A stretch of 64,000 nucleotides of DNA, from positions 4,696,501 through 4,760,500 of the forward strand of contig NZ_CP109073.1 of NCBI RefSeq assembly GCF_035917415.1. The letters are read 5' to 3'. Positions 26,723-35,887 of the stretch are shown piece by piece. Position 1 is the stretch's first letter. The number at the start of each line of letters is the position of its first letter. The DNA is from Streptomyces sp. NBC_01803. GTDB lineage: Bacteria > Actinomycetota > Actinomycetes > Streptomycetales > Streptomycetaceae. The notes beneath the pieces were generated by a model. It worked only from the letters and a program-made list of their open reading frames with translations. It ran no database searches and was not told the origin of the DNA. The translations under genes were made by a program, and so were the position numbers.

Positions 26723-26749
26723 CCTGCCGTGCCTGCCGTGCCTGCCGTG
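26723..26749. repeat. Three tandem 9-bp repeats
   Basis: CCTGCCGTG occurs three times in a row (26723-26749) and is followed by a degenerate copy. It lies in the 211-bp convergent gap between the small membrane protein and panB. Confidence 0.85.
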
Positions 26750-26913
26750 TCTGCCGGGGGCAAGGCGTGTCGCGCAACCGCCAGACGGCCGTCGATCGAT
26801 CCTCGGGCGCCCTCGCGGGCAGCTCACAGGCCGCGCCACATCAGGCAGGGTCGCTCTGTCGCGACTGTCGACCACGGCCGGAATCGGGCGCCCCACGGCT
26901 TCCGCGACACGCT

Positions 26914-27792
26914 TCAGTGGAAGCTGTGCTCCTCCGCCGGGTACGCCCCGCCGACGACGTCCTCCGCGAACGCCCGCGCCGCGTCACCCAGCGCCTCGCG
27001 CAGCCGCCCGTACTGCTTGACGAACCTCGGCGTCCGGCCGCCCGGCCACTCCGTCATCCCGGCCATGTCCGTCCAGACCAGCACCTGGGCGTCGCACTCC
27101 GCGCCCGAGCCGATGCCGATCGTCGGGATGTGCAGGCTCCGGGTCACCTCGGCGGCCAGCTCCGCCGTCACCAGCTCCAGCACCACCGCGAACGCGCCCG
27201 CGTTCTGCACCGCCTTGGCGTCCCGCAGCAGCTGCTGCGCCGCCTCCTCGCCCCGGCCCTGCACGGGGTGGCCGCCGTAGGCGTTGACCGACTGCGGCGT
27301 CAGCCCGACGTGCGCCATCACGGGGATGCCCGACTCCACCAGCAGCCGGATCTGGTCGGCCGAACGCTCGCCGCCCTCCAGCTTCACCGCGCCGACCCCG
27401 GCCTCCTTGACCAGATGCGTCGCGCTGCGCAGGGCCTGGATCGGCCCCTCCTGGTACGACCCGAACGGCAGGTCGCCAACGATCAACGCCCGCCGCGTGC
27501 CCCGCACCACGGCGGCGGCCAGCATGGTGATCTGCTCCAGCGTGACCGGCACCGTGCTGTCGTATCCCAGGTGGGCGTTCCCCATCGAGTCGCCCACCAG
27601 CATCACCGGGATACCGGCGTCGTCGAAGACGGACGCGGTCATCGCGTCGTAGGCGGTCAGCATCGGCCACTTCTCGCCGCGCCGCTTGGCCGCGGCTATG
27701 TCCCGGACAGTGACGCGGCGGCTGCTCTTGCCGCCGTACAGGCCCGGCTGCTCCGGCTTGGCCGGTGTCTGGGCAGGCGTGTGGAGGGTCAT
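26914..27792 (-). CDS. panB: 3-methyl-2-oxobutanoate hydroxymethyltransferase
   Basis: This 292-aa enzyme adds a hydroxymethyl group from methylenetetrahydrofolate to 2-oxoisovalerate, the first committed step of pantothenate (hence CoA) synthesis. Recognisable features are KWPMLTAYDAMTASVFDDAG, MLVGDSMGNAHLGYDSTVPVTL, DLPFGSYQ, AVKLEGG (substrate Lys), GIPVMAHVGLTPQ and IPTIGIGSGAECDAQVLVW. ATG 27792 starts a short N-terminal tail before the barrel. Divergent from the EEP membrane enzyme; the 234-bp spacer holds both promoters. No panC or panD in the window. Confidence 0.95.
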   Translation of the reverse strand: MTLHTPAQTPAKPEQPGLYGGKSSRRVTVRDIAAAKRRGEKWPMLTAYDAMTASVFDDAGIPVMLVGDSMGNAHLGYDSTVPVTLEQITMLAAAVVRGTRRALIVGDLPFGSYQEGPIQALRSATHLVKEAGVGAVKLEGGERSADQIRLLVESGIPVMAHVGLTPQSVNAYGGHPVQGRGEEAAQQLLRDAKAVQNAGAFAVVLELVTAELAAEVTRSLHIPTIGIGSGAECDAQVLVWTDMAGMTEWPGGRTPRFVKQYGRLREALGDAARAFAEDVVGGAYPAEEHSFH

Positions 27793-28026
27793 CGTGCGTG
27801 CTCCTGTTCGTCGTCTCGAAGCGCCATGAACGGCGTCCCCGGATCGACACCCATCCTCGCACCGTCGGGCACGAGCGGAAAGAGGCGGGAGGAGGGTTGA
27901 GAAGAGTGCTGATATAACGGAACCTCGCGCCCCGCCGTGACCGTCTTGAGACCGGACGTCATATTCAGACCGTCCGGGGTCCGTGTAAGTGCCCGGGGCG
28001 GAGCGCGACGGTCAGCGAGGGAGCGG

Positions 28027-29139
28027 ATGGCACGCTTGTACACCCCGGAGACCAGGCCGGACGACGGCGCGGACAAAGGCGCTGGGACCGGAAAGAGCGA
28101 GGGCGCCGAGGGCGCCGGTGGTGCCGGCGGCACCCCACCCGAGGCCGAGCCCCGAGCCGAGGCCGAGGCCCGAGCCGAGCCCACGACCAAGGCCAAGCCG
28201 CGCTGGCGCGACCGCGTCGGCCGCTGGCGGCGGGGCTGGGTGGTGGCGGGTCTCGCCCTGGCCCTCGCGCTCGTGATGACGCTGCACGCCAGGGTCCCCA
28301 ACACGATCGGCAACCTCGGCAGCCTGCTCCAGACCTTCATGCCCTGGCTCGGGCTGACCATCCCCGTGCTGGCCCTGTGTGCCGTGCTGCGCCGCTCGGT
28401 GACGGCGGTGGCCGCGTTGCTCGTCCCCGCACTCGTCTGGCTCAACCTCTTCGGCGGCCTGCTGCTGGACAAGTCCGGCGACGGCGGCGCGCTCATGGTC
28501 GTCAGCCACAACGTGGACGCGGGCAACGCCGACCCGGCCGGCACCGCCCGCCGGCTCGCGGAGTCGGGGGCCGACCTGCTCGCGCTCCAGGAGCTGCCGC
28601 AGGACGAGCTGGCGACGTACGAGGAGGCGCTGGCCGCCGCCTATCCGCACCACGCCGTGCAGGGCACGGTCGGGCTGTGGAGCCGATACCCGCTCGGTGA
28701 CACCGAGCCGGTCGACATCGGCATGGGCTGGACGCGGGCCATGCGCACCACCGTCGACTCGGCGCTGGGCGACCTCGCCGTCTACGTGGCGCACCTGCCC
28801 TCGGTCCGCGTCCAGTTCCGCGCCGGGTTCACCGCCGGGCAACGGGACGACGCCGCCGACCTGCTCGGCCGGGCCATCGCCGCCGAGCCGCTGGACCGGG
28901 CGGTCCTGCTGGGCGATCTGAACGGCACCATGAACGACGGCGCGCTGGCCCCGCTCACCTCCCAGCTCCGCTCCACGCAGGGCGCCGCGGGGGCCGGCTT
29001 CGGCTTCAGCTGGCCGGTCGGCTTCCCGATGGCGCGGATCGACCAGATCCTGGTCCGCGACCTGGAGCCGGTCTCGTCCTGGACGCTGCCCACCACCGGT
29101 AGCGACCACCTGCCGGTGGCCGCCCGACTGGACCCCTGA
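28027..29139 (+). CDS. Membrane-anchored endonuclease/exonuclease/phosphatase-family protein
   Basis: This 370-aa protein has an acidic/Ala-rich N-terminal tail of about 55 residues, then three hydrophobic segments (WVVAGLALALALVMTL, LLQTFMPWLGLTIPVLALC, AVAALLVPALVWLNLFGGLLL). A C-terminal EEP domain follows, with VVSHNVDAGNAD, LLALQELPQ, LLGDLNGTMNDG and TGSDHLPVAARL (metal and catalytic His/Asp). Such proteins may cleave phosphodiesters or phosphoinositide-like lipids outside the cell; the substrate is not known. ATG 28027 has GAGGGAG upstream. Possibly transcribed with htpX, 24 nt downstream. Confidence 0.82.
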   Translation: MARLYTPETRPDDGADKGAGTGKSEGAEGAGGAGGTPPEAEPRAEAEARAEPTTKAKPRWRDRVGRWRRGWVVAGLALALALVMTLHARVPNTIGNLGSLLQTFMPWLGLTIPVLALCAVLRRSVTAVAALLVPALVWLNLFGGLLLDKSGDGGALMVVSHNVDAGNADPAGTARRLAESGADLLALQELPQDELATYEEALAAAYPHHAVQGTVGLWSRYPLGDTEPVDIGMGWTRAMRTTVDSALGDLAVYVAHLPSVRVQFRAGFTAGQRDDAADLLGRAIAAEPLDRAVLLGDLNGTMNDGALAPLTSQLRSTQGAAGAGFGFSWPVGFPMARIDQILVRDLEPVSSWTLPTTGSDHLPVAARLDP

Positions 29140-29163
29140 GCCATCGGTTCTTACGTTGGATAT

Positions 29164-30063
29164 GTGGCCCGTACCCGATATGTCCCCGATAGGGGCCTGA
29201 CCCGGCGCATGGTTCTCACCATGTTCCTGATCGGGCTGCTCTATGTGATCTTCACCGGCTTCCTGATCGCGGCGCTGGGCAAGGCGTGGCCGCTGATCGT
29301 GCTGCTGGTGGGCGGGCTGTTCGTGGCGCAGTTCTGGTTCAGCGACCGGATCGCCGCGTTCAGCATGGGCGCCCGCGAGGTGACCCCGGCGCAGGCACCC
29401 GAGCTGCACGGCGCGGTGGACCGGCTGTGCGCGCTGGCCGACATGCCCAAGCCGCGCGTGGCCGTCGCCGACACCGACGTACCGAACGCCTTCGCCACCG
29501 GCCGCAGCCGGAAGAAAGCGCTGGTCTGCGCCACCACCGGACTGCTGCGCCGCCTGGAGCCGGAGGAACTGGAGGGCGTCCTCGCGCACGAGCTGTCGCA
29601 CGTCGCGCACCGGGACGTGGCCGTGATGACCATCGCCGCCTTCCTCGGCGTGCTCGCCGGACTGATCACCCGGATCGCCCTGTGGACCGGCCTCTTCGGC
29701 CGGGGCGGGCGGGACAACCAGAACGTCGCCCTGCTCCTCATCCCGCTCATCAGCGCCGTGGTCTACGTGATCAGCTTCCTGCTCACCCGGCTGCTGTCCC
29801 GCTACCGCGAGCTGTCCGCCGACCGCGCGGGCGCCCTGCTCACCGGTCGGCCGTCCGCGCTGGCCTCGGCGCTGACCAAGGTCTCCGGGCAGATGGCCCG
29901 CATCCCCACCCGGGACCTGCGGCAGGCCGAGCCGTTCAACGCCTTCTTCTTCGCGCCCGCGCTGTCGCCCGGGGCGAGCCTGGGCCGGCTGCTGTCCTCG
30001 CACCCCACGCTGGAACAGCGCCTCGACCGGCTGGCCCGGCTCTCCGCCCGGCTCGGCGGGTGA
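29164..30063 (+). CDS. htpX: Membrane zinc metalloprotease HtpX (M48)
   Basis: This 299-aa protein has two N-terminal membrane helices, the zinc motif HELSH (His-Glu-x-x-His) in GVLAHELSHVAHRDV, two further helices, and the third ligand region RYRELSADRAGALLTG. HtpX degrades damaged membrane proteins under envelope stress. GTG 29164 gives the usual MARTRYVPDRGLTRRM start. Its stop overlaps the pspAB reading frame, a pairing typical of Streptomyces that links it to the phage-shock (Psp) response. Confidence 0.92.
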   Translation: MARTRYVPDRGLTRRMVLTMFLIGLLYVIFTGFLIAALGKAWPLIVLLVGGLFVAQFWFSDRIAAFSMGAREVTPAQAPELHGAVDRLCALADMPKPRVAVADTDVPNAFATGRSRKKALVCATTGLLRRLEPEELEGVLAHELSHVAHRDVAVMTIAAFLGVLAGLITRIALWTGLFGRGGRDNQNVALLLIPLISAVVYVISFLLTRLLSRYRELSADRAGALLTGRPSALASALTKVSGQMARIPTRDLRQAEPFNAFFFAPALSPGASLGRLLSSHPTLEQRLDRLARLSARLGG

Positions 30064-30071
30064 CGGCCGCC

Positions 30072-30686
30072 GTGGGCTTCCTCGACGCGATCCTCGGCCG
30101 CTCCCGGCCGGCCCGCCCCGACCTCGACCAGCTCTTCGGCCTCCCGGCCGCCGCCGTCACCCTCCAGGCGGGCGCCGGCTTCGCGCCCACCGGGCTGGGC
30201 TCGGTCTGCTTCGCCAGCGTGGAGGGCGGCGCGTTCGCGCGGGCCAGGCGGGAGGTGGCGGAGCTGCTCGGGGAAGTCGAGTCCCGCGAGGACTCCTACG
30301 GCTACACCTGGCTCGTGCTCCGCCACACCCCCGACGACCTGCCCGGCCTGGTCAACGACCTGCACGCGGTCAACACCCTGCTGACGGACGCCGGCTTCGG
30401 CCCTCAGCTGCTGTGCTCGCTGACCGCGTTCCGCGACGCCGAGGCCCGGCCTCTGGCGCTGGTCTACCTCTACAAACGCGGCGCGTTCTACCCCTTCGCG
30501 CCGCTGCCGGGCGCGGGGGAGCGCCGGGACAACGCCCTGGAGCTCCAGACCCGCGCCCTGCTGACGGACGACCTCCGCCTGGAGAAGGACCTGACCCGCT
30601 GGTTCCCCGTGTGGGGAGCGCCGGGCCTGACCGGCCCTCACCCGCCCCAACCCGGCCCTAACCCCCCTCCCGCCAGCGGTTCGTGA
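30072..30686 (+). CDS. pspAB: PspA-associated protein PspAB
   Basis: This 204-aa protein starts VGFLDAILGRSRPARPDLDQLFGLPAAAVTLQ and continues with GLGSVCFASVEGGAF and DSYGYTWLVLRH, matching the PspAB family seen beside htpX in actinobacteria. It has no membrane segment and is thought to work with the phage-shock machinery; its exact role is unclear. A GTG at 30060 overlapping the htpX stop (GTGA) could also start it; 30072 was chosen because the family begins MGFLD. The 3' end overlaps convergent nadE by 29 nt. Confidence 0.8.
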   Translation: MGFLDAILGRSRPARPDLDQLFGLPAAAVTLQAGAGFAPTGLGSVCFASVEGGAFARARREVAELLGEVESREDSYGYTWLVLRHTPDDLPGLVNDLHAVNTLLTDAGFGPQLLCSLTAFRDAEARPLALVYLYKRGAFYPFAPLPGAGERRDNALELQTRALLTDDLRLEKDLTRWFPVWGAPGLTGPHPPQPGPNPPPASGS

Positions 30687-32412
30687 TCGGCAGGCGGCGG
30701 TCCTTGCCGAAGCCCTTGGGCGAGATCTTCGTGCCCGGCGGGTACTGGCGGCGCTTGTACTCGGCGGTGTCGACCAGGCGCAGAATGCGGGTGACCAGCT
30801 CCGGGTCGTACCCCGCCGCGACGATCGCCTCCCGGCCCTGGTCGCGGTCCACGTACAGCTCCAGCACCCCGTCCAGCACGTCGTAGTCGGGCAGCGAGTC
30901 CGTGTCCACCTGCCCCGGGCGCAGCTCGGCGCTCGGGGGCTTGCTGATCGAGCTCTCCGGGATGGGCGGGGTCTCGCCGCGCCGCTCGGCCGCCTCGTTG
31001 CGCCACCGCGCCAGGCGGTAGACGCCGGTCTTGTAGAGGTCCTTGATCGGCCCGTAGGCGCCGACCGAGTCGCCGTACAGCGTGGAATACCCGACGGCCA
31101 GCTCGCTCTTGTTGCCCGGCGCCAGCACGATGTGGCCCTCCTGGTTGGACACCGCCATCAGCAGCGTGCCGCGCAGCCGGGACTGGAGGTTCTCCTCGGC
31201 GAGGCCGGTCAGCTCCACCGCGGACATGTAGGCGTCGAACATCGGGCCGACCGGCACCGGCCGCAGCCGCAGCCCGGTGCGGCGGGCCAGCTCGGTCGCG
31301 TCGTCGCGGGAGTGCTCCGAGGAATACCGCGACGGCATCGACAGCCCGTACACGTTCTCCGCGCCGATCGCGTCGCAGGCGATGGCCGCGCACAGCGCCG
31401 AGTCGATGCCGCCGGACAGACCGATGAGCACCGAGCGGAAGCCGTTCTTCCGCACATACGCCCGGACGCCGGTCACCAGCGCCTGGTACATCTGCTCGGC
31501 GTCGTCCAGCCGCTCCGCCTCGCCGCCGGGGTAGCGCGGCTCGTACGGCGCGACCGGGTCGGCCGACAGCGTCACGTGCTCGATCCGCAGCCCGTCGTCG
31601 GCGACCCCGGCCGGCACCGGGCCCCGCGCGGCGGGCAGGTCGAGGTCGAGCAGCAGGCACTTCTCGGCGAACTGCGGCCCGCGCGCGATCACCGAGCCGT
31701 CCCGGTCCACCACGATCGAGTCGCCGTCGAAGACCAGCTCGTCCTGGCCGCCGACCATCGCCAGATACGCCAGCGCGCAGCCGGCCTCCTGGGCGCGCTT
31801 GCGGACCAGCTCCAGGCGGGTGTCCTCCTTGTTCACCTCGTACGGCGAGGCGTTGATCGACAGCAGCAGGCCGGCACCCGCCGCGCGGGCGGCCGGCACC
31901 CGGCCGCCGTCCTGCCACAGGTCCTCGCAGATGGCCAGCGCCACGTCGACGCCGCCGACCCGGATGACGGGCAGCGTCTCGCCGGGCACGAAATACCGGA
32001 ACTCGTCGAAGACGCCGTAGTTCGGCAGGTGGTGCTTGGAGAAGGTGAGGACCACCTCGCCGCGGTACAGCACGGCGGCGGCGTTGCGCGGCGCGCCCAC
32101 CGGCTGGCCGAGGCTCTGCCGCACGTGCTCGGCCCGGTCCAGGTGGCCGACGACGACGGGCACCTCGCCCAGGCCCTCGGCGGCCAGCCGGGCGGCCAGC
32201 TCGCGCAGCGCGGACCGGCTGGCGGCGACGAAGGAGCCGCGCAGCGCCAGGTCCTCGACCGGATAGCCGGTCAGCATCATCTCGGGGAACACGACCAGGT
32301 GCGCGCCGCACTCGACGCCGTGTCGCGTCCAGCGCAGCACGGCGTCGGCGTTGCCGGACAGGTCGCCGACGGTGGAGTCGATCTGGTTCAGGGCGATACG
32401 TAGCTGTGGCAC
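30658..32412 (-). CDS. nadE: Glutamine-dependent NAD+ synthetase
   Basis: This 584-aa protein fuses an N-terminal nitrilase-type glutaminase (Glu in VVFPEMMLTGYP, Lys in FSKHHLPNYGVFDE, Cys in LAICEDLWQ) to a C-terminal NAD synthase domain with the PP-loop LIGLSGGIDSALCA. It converts deamido-NAD to NAD using ammonia channelled from glutamine, the last step of NAD synthesis. The C-terminus (PPGTKISPKGFGKDRRLPITN) is typical. GTG 32412 gives the normal N-terminus. No other nad genes nearby. Confidence 0.95.
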   Translation of the reverse strand: MPQLRIALNQIDSTVGDLSGNADAVLRWTRHGVECGAHLVVFPEMMLTGYPVEDLALRGSFVAASRSALRELAARLAAEGLGEVPVVVGHLDRAEHVRQSLGQPVGAPRNAAAVLYRGEVVLTFSKHHLPNYGVFDEFRYFVPGETLPVIRVGGVDVALAICEDLWQDGGRVPAARAAGAGLLLSINASPYEVNKEDTRLELVRKRAQEAGCALAYLAMVGGQDELVFDGDSIVVDRDGSVIARGPQFAEKCLLLDLDLPAARGPVPAGVADDGLRIEHVTLSADPVAPYEPRYPGGEAERLDDAEQMYQALVTGVRAYVRKNGFRSVLIGLSGGIDSALCAAIACDAIGAENVYGLSMPSRYSSEHSRDDATELARRTGLRLRPVPVGPMFDAYMSAVELTGLAEENLQSRLRGTLLMAVSNQEGHIVLAPGNKSELAVGYSTLYGDSVGAYGPIKDLYKTGVYRLARWRNEAAERRGETPPIPESSISKPPSAELRPGQVDTDSLPDYDVLDGVLELYVDRDQGREAIVAAGYDPELVTRILRLVDTAEYKRRQYPPGTKISPKGFGKDRRLPITNRWREGG

Positions 32413-32635
32413 GGGACCGAGTCTAATCGTCCGATTGACGTTATGGGGGTGGGGGTCGCCTTCGATCAGGCCGGAGTACGCCGCGGCGCGTGGCCCCGAG
32501 CGGCACCGATATGAAAAGGACCGCCAGATTCGGTCACGATGTGCCGCTGTCCGATTGCGGAGACATGTGCCAGGGCAGAGCTACCCCACGCCGCGGACGC
32601 GGCAGAGCTGACCCGCGCCCGAATTGGGGGGTGGC

Positions 32636-33697
32636 ATGCCGCAAGACGCTGATGTCTTTCTACCCTTCGAGTCCAGAAGCAATCCCGACGCCGGCCGGGC
32701 GCGGGAGCGTCACCTCGACTGGGCGGTGGACCACGGGCTGGTCCGCGGCGCCGAGGCGTTGCGCCGCTACCGCGCCTGGATGCTGACGGACCTCGCCGCC
32801 TGGGCCTTCCCGGACGCCAGGGGCGCGGATCTGGACCTGGTCACCGACGCGGTCTGCCTGGGCCTTGCGCTGGACGACCAGTTCGACGGCCCGGCCGGCC
32901 GCCAGCCGGAGCGGGTGGCGTGGCTGAGCACCGAGCTGGCCGCCATCCCCTACCGCGCGCCCGGCACCCGCCCGAAGCTCGACCTGCCGGTGACCCGCGC
33001 CTACGCGGACCTGTGGCGGCGCGGTGCGGCCGGGACCTCCCCCGCCTGGCGGGAGCGCGCGGCGGGAAACCTGACGCGCTTCTTCCGCTCGTTCGTGCAG
33101 GAGGCGCAGTACCGGTCCGTGGGCGCCCGGCTCGACGAGGAGGCGTATCGCACGCTGCGCGGGCACGCGGCCGGCACCGCGCCCCGCTTCGACCTGATCG
33201 AGCGCGCCGGCCACTTCGAGGTCCCGGCCGGGGTCTACTGGAGTCGCGAGGTGCGGACGCTGACCCGCTGCGCCGGGGACGTGGTCCTGCTCTGCGACGA
33301 CCTGCGCGCGGCGGAGCGCGACGAGGCGCGCGGCGACCCGTACAACCTCGTGCTCATCCGCCGGCGCGATCGGGGCCTCACGCGACCGGAGGCGGCGGCG
33401 CAGGTGGGCGCCGAGGTGACGGACCGGGTCGCGCTCTTCCAGGCGGTGAGCGGACGGGTGCCCGAGCTGTGCGCCCGCTGGCGGGTCGACGCGCGCGGCG
33501 CGGCGGGCACCGCGCGCTATCTCGACGGCCTGCGCTGCTGGATGGCCGCCGTCCTCCGGTGGGGGGCGGCGTCCGCCCGGTACGCGGACCCGGCGGCCCC
33601 GGACCCGGGCGGGATCACCGGCCACGGGACGGGTCCGGCGCCGCCGGTGCGGCCTTCCAGCGTGGTCCCGGCGCCCGCGCCTGTCGCTCAGGCATGA
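32636..33697 (+). CDS. Class I terpene synthase with a degenerate second metal-binding motif
   Basis: This 353-aa protein has the bacterial terpene cyclase layout: N-terminal FLPFESRSNPDAG, first metal motif LGLALDDQFDGP (DDxxD, about residues 79-84), pyrophosphate-sensor region LRGHAAGTAPRF, and C-terminal RWGAASARYADP (Arg-Tyr pair). The second motif, normally N-D-x-x-S-x-x-x-E, reads D-D-L-R-A-A-E-R-D here, so Asn, Ser and Glu are all replaced, though the following EARGDPYNLV is conserved. Product unknown; magnesium binding may be altered or activity lost. About 30 Pro/Ala-rich residues follow the domain. ATG 32636 has GGGGGGTGG upstream. No prenyltransferase or P450 partner adjacent. Confidence 0.82.
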   Translation: MPQDADVFLPFESRSNPDAGRARERHLDWAVDHGLVRGAEALRRYRAWMLTDLAAWAFPDARGADLDLVTDAVCLGLALDDQFDGPAGRQPERVAWLSTELAAIPYRAPGTRPKLDLPVTRAYADLWRRGAAGTSPAWRERAAGNLTRFFRSFVQEAQYRSVGARLDEEAYRTLRGHAAGTAPRFDLIERAGHFEVPAGVYWSREVRTLTRCAGDVVLLCDDLRAAERDEARGDPYNLVLIRRRDRGLTRPEAAAQVGAEVTDRVALFQAVSGRVPELCARWRVDARGAAGTARYLDGLRCWMAAVLRWGAASARYADPAAPDPGGITGHGTGPAPPVRPSSVVPAPAPVAQA

Positions 33698-33800
33698 CGG
33701 ACGATGCCGGTTCCCGGAGGGCGAATTCGCTGTGAAGAATCGGCGTACGGCACGGGCGTCCCCGGCGGCCCGGCGGCGAACGGACACGGGGCGGGCGCGG

Positions 33801-33850
33801 AACGGGCGTGGAACGGGCGTGGAACGGGCACGGAGCGGACGCGGAACGGA
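33801..33850. repeat. 11-bp imperfect tandem repeat, about five units
   Basis: Units of AACGGGCGTGG at 33801 and 33812 are exact, followed by increasingly diverged copies at 33823, 33834 and 33845. The 11-bp period places each copy on the same face of the helix, as operator arrays often do. Confidence 0.75.
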
Positions 33851-34071
33851 CGGCCGTCCGGCCGTCCCGGGAGCGCGCGACGGCGACCGGGCGTAGCGCT
33901 TCCGCCCCATGAGGTGACACGGTGAACGGACGGCGGGTACGGCCGTTCCCGCGCCGTTGCGGAAAGGTCCCCCGAACGGGCAGCATGCCGCCGCGCGGAC
34001 CCGCTCGGTCGGACGGGTGAAAGGCCCGTGACCTGGGGTTTATGACCATGGCTCAGGTGAAAGTCGCACCG

Positions 34072-34077
34072 TATAGT
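34072..34077 (+). promoter_or_regulatory. Putative -10 box of the glnA2 promoter
   Basis: TATAGT at 34072-34077 is a good -10 hexamer in an otherwise GC-rich stretch. It would give a leader of about 160 nt to the ATG at 34247. No convincing -35 is visible. Confidence 0.4.
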
Positions 34078-34246
34078 CGTGGCCAATGATTGGTCCGTTC
34101 GCCCCATCTGCGGTGTTCCACAATGGGGCCGGGCCGTCCGGTCGCGCGTGCGCAACGCCGCGGAAATCCTGTGATGGGATGCTCGGGGGCCCCCGAGCGC
34201 CCCGCGGCCGGGGACAGAGCCGTCGGACCAGCGAGGATGGGTGGAG

Positions 34247-35608
34247 ATGGAGAAGCAGCAGGAGTTCGTGCTCCGGACGCTGGAGGAGCGGGACATCCGG
34301 TTTGTGCGGCTGTGGTTCACGGATGTGCTCGGCTTCCTCAAATCCGTGGCCGTCGCCCCCGCCGAGCTTGAGCAGGCGTTCGAGGAGGGCATCGGCTTCG
34401 ACGGCTCGGCCATCGAAGGATTCGCGCGTGTGCACGAGTCCGACATGATCGCGAAGCCCGCCCCGAGCACGTTCCAGATCCTGCCCTGGCGCGCGGAATC
34501 CCCGGGCACGGCCCGGATGTTCTGCGACATCCTGATGCCCGACGGCTCCCCGTCGTACGCCGACCCGCGCTACGTCCTCAAGCGGGCCCTGGCCAAGAGC
34601 TCCGACCTCGGCTTCACCTTCTACACGCACCCCGAGATCGAGTTCTTCCTGCTCGACGAGAAGCCGGTGGACGGCACCCGGCCCACCCCCGCCGACACCT
34701 CGGGGTACTTTGACCACACCCCGCAGAACATCGGCATGGACTTCAGACGCCAGGCCATCACGATGCTGGAGTCCATGGGGATCTCCGTCGAGTTCTCCCA
34801 CCACGAGGGCGCCCCCGGTCAGCAGGAGATCGACCTGCGCTACGCCGACGCGCTCTCCACGGCGGACAACATCATGACGTTCCGCCTCGTCATGAAGCAG
34901 GTCGCGCTGGAACAGGGCGTGCAGGCCACGTTCATGCCCAAGCCGTTCTCGGAATACCCCGGCTCCGGCATGCACACCCACCTCTCGCTCTTCGAGGGCG
35001 ACCGCAACGCCTTCCACGAGACCGGCGCCGAGTTCCAGCTCTCCAAGATCGGCCGCTCCTTCATCGCCGGGCTGCTCCGGCACGCGGGCGAGATCTCGGC
35101 CGTCACCAACCAGTGGGTCAACTCCTACAAGCGCATCTGGGGCGGCGCCCAGCGCCCGGCCGGCGCCGGCGGCGAGGCCCCCTCGTACATCTGCTGGGGC
35201 CACAACAACCGTTCCGCGCTGATCCGCGTGCCCATGTACAAGCCCGGCAAGACCGGCTCCACCCGCATCGAGGTCCGTTCCCTCGACTCGGGCGCCAACC
35301 CCTACCTCGCCTACGCGGTGCTGCTGGCCGCCGGCCTCAAGGGCGTCGAGGAGGGCTACGAGTTCCCGGCGGGCGCGGAGGACGACGTCTGGGCCCTCAC
35401 CGACCGCGAACGCCGCGCACTCGGCATCGAGCCCCTCCCGCAGAACCTGGGCGAGGCGATCCACTTGATGCAGCACAGCGAGCTGGTCGCGGAAACTCTC
35501 GGCGAACACGTCTTCGACTTCTTCCTCCGCAACAAGCGGCAGGAGTGGGAGGAGTACCGCTCGGAGGTCACGGCGTTCGAGCTGCGCAAGAACCTGCCGG
35601 TGCTGTAG
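34247..35608 (+). CDS. glnA2: Glutamine synthetase type I paralogue, GlnA2-like
   Basis: This 453-aa protein is a GS-I family member: FDGSAIEGFARVHESDM, HPEIEFFLLD, SHHEGAPGQQEIDLRYADAL (metal ligands), GSGMHTHLSLFEGD and NNRSALIRVPMY (ATP/glutamate site) are in place. It starts MEKQQEFVLRTLEERDIRFVRLWFTD, very like S. coelicolor GlnA2. The usual adenylylation segment NLYDLP is absent; the corresponding region reads GIEPLPQNLGEAIH. The S. coelicolor paralogue has been reported to glutamylate polyamines rather than make glutamine, so that is a likely role. ATG 34247 is preferred to GTG 34241 by family comparison. Confidence 0.88.
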   Translation: MEKQQEFVLRTLEERDIRFVRLWFTDVLGFLKSVAVAPAELEQAFEEGIGFDGSAIEGFARVHESDMIAKPAPSTFQILPWRAESPGTARMFCDILMPDGSPSYADPRYVLKRALAKSSDLGFTFYTHPEIEFFLLDEKPVDGTRPTPADTSGYFDHTPQNIGMDFRRQAITMLESMGISVEFSHHEGAPGQQEIDLRYADALSTADNIMTFRLVMKQVALEQGVQATFMPKPFSEYPGSGMHTHLSLFEGDRNAFHETGAEFQLSKIGRSFIAGLLRHAGEISAVTNQWVNSYKRIWGGAQRPAGAGGEAPSYICWGHNNRSALIRVPMYKPGKTGSTRIEVRSLDSGANPYLAYAVLLAAGLKGVEEGYEFPAGAEDDVWALTDRERRALGIEPLPQNLGEAIHLMQHSELVAETLGEHVFDFFLRNKRQEWEEYRSEVTAFELRKNLPVL

Positions 35609-35887
35609 CCGCTGGTCGGGACGGTGTCGGTGGCGGCCGGTCCGCCGCCGCTCGACAACCCGGGGGCGGCCAGCCGCTGACCGCCGCCTCCGGCGCCGGG
35701 AAGCCGTCGCGCCTCGGCTGTCGACAGATGGCCGTGCGGAGCGGTCACCCGCCCGGGGCGACCCGTGTACGAGCTGGTTCCGGCTTGCCTCCGGGGGCGG
35801 GACGGTACCTTGGTCTTTGGCCTCGTGCCCGCGTGGGCTTGGCGGCGCGACACCGGGGCGACACGTGGGCCGCTCAGACTTTCGGTC

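Larger units (their letters stand above)
33698..34246. other. 549-bp gap upstream of the glutamine synthetase-like gene
   Basis: No gene is supported here. The left part holds an 11-bp tandem repeat; the right part holds the putative glnA2 promoter at 34072. Apparent ORFs in this stretch are low-complexity Arg/Pro/Ala frames. Confidence 0.6.
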
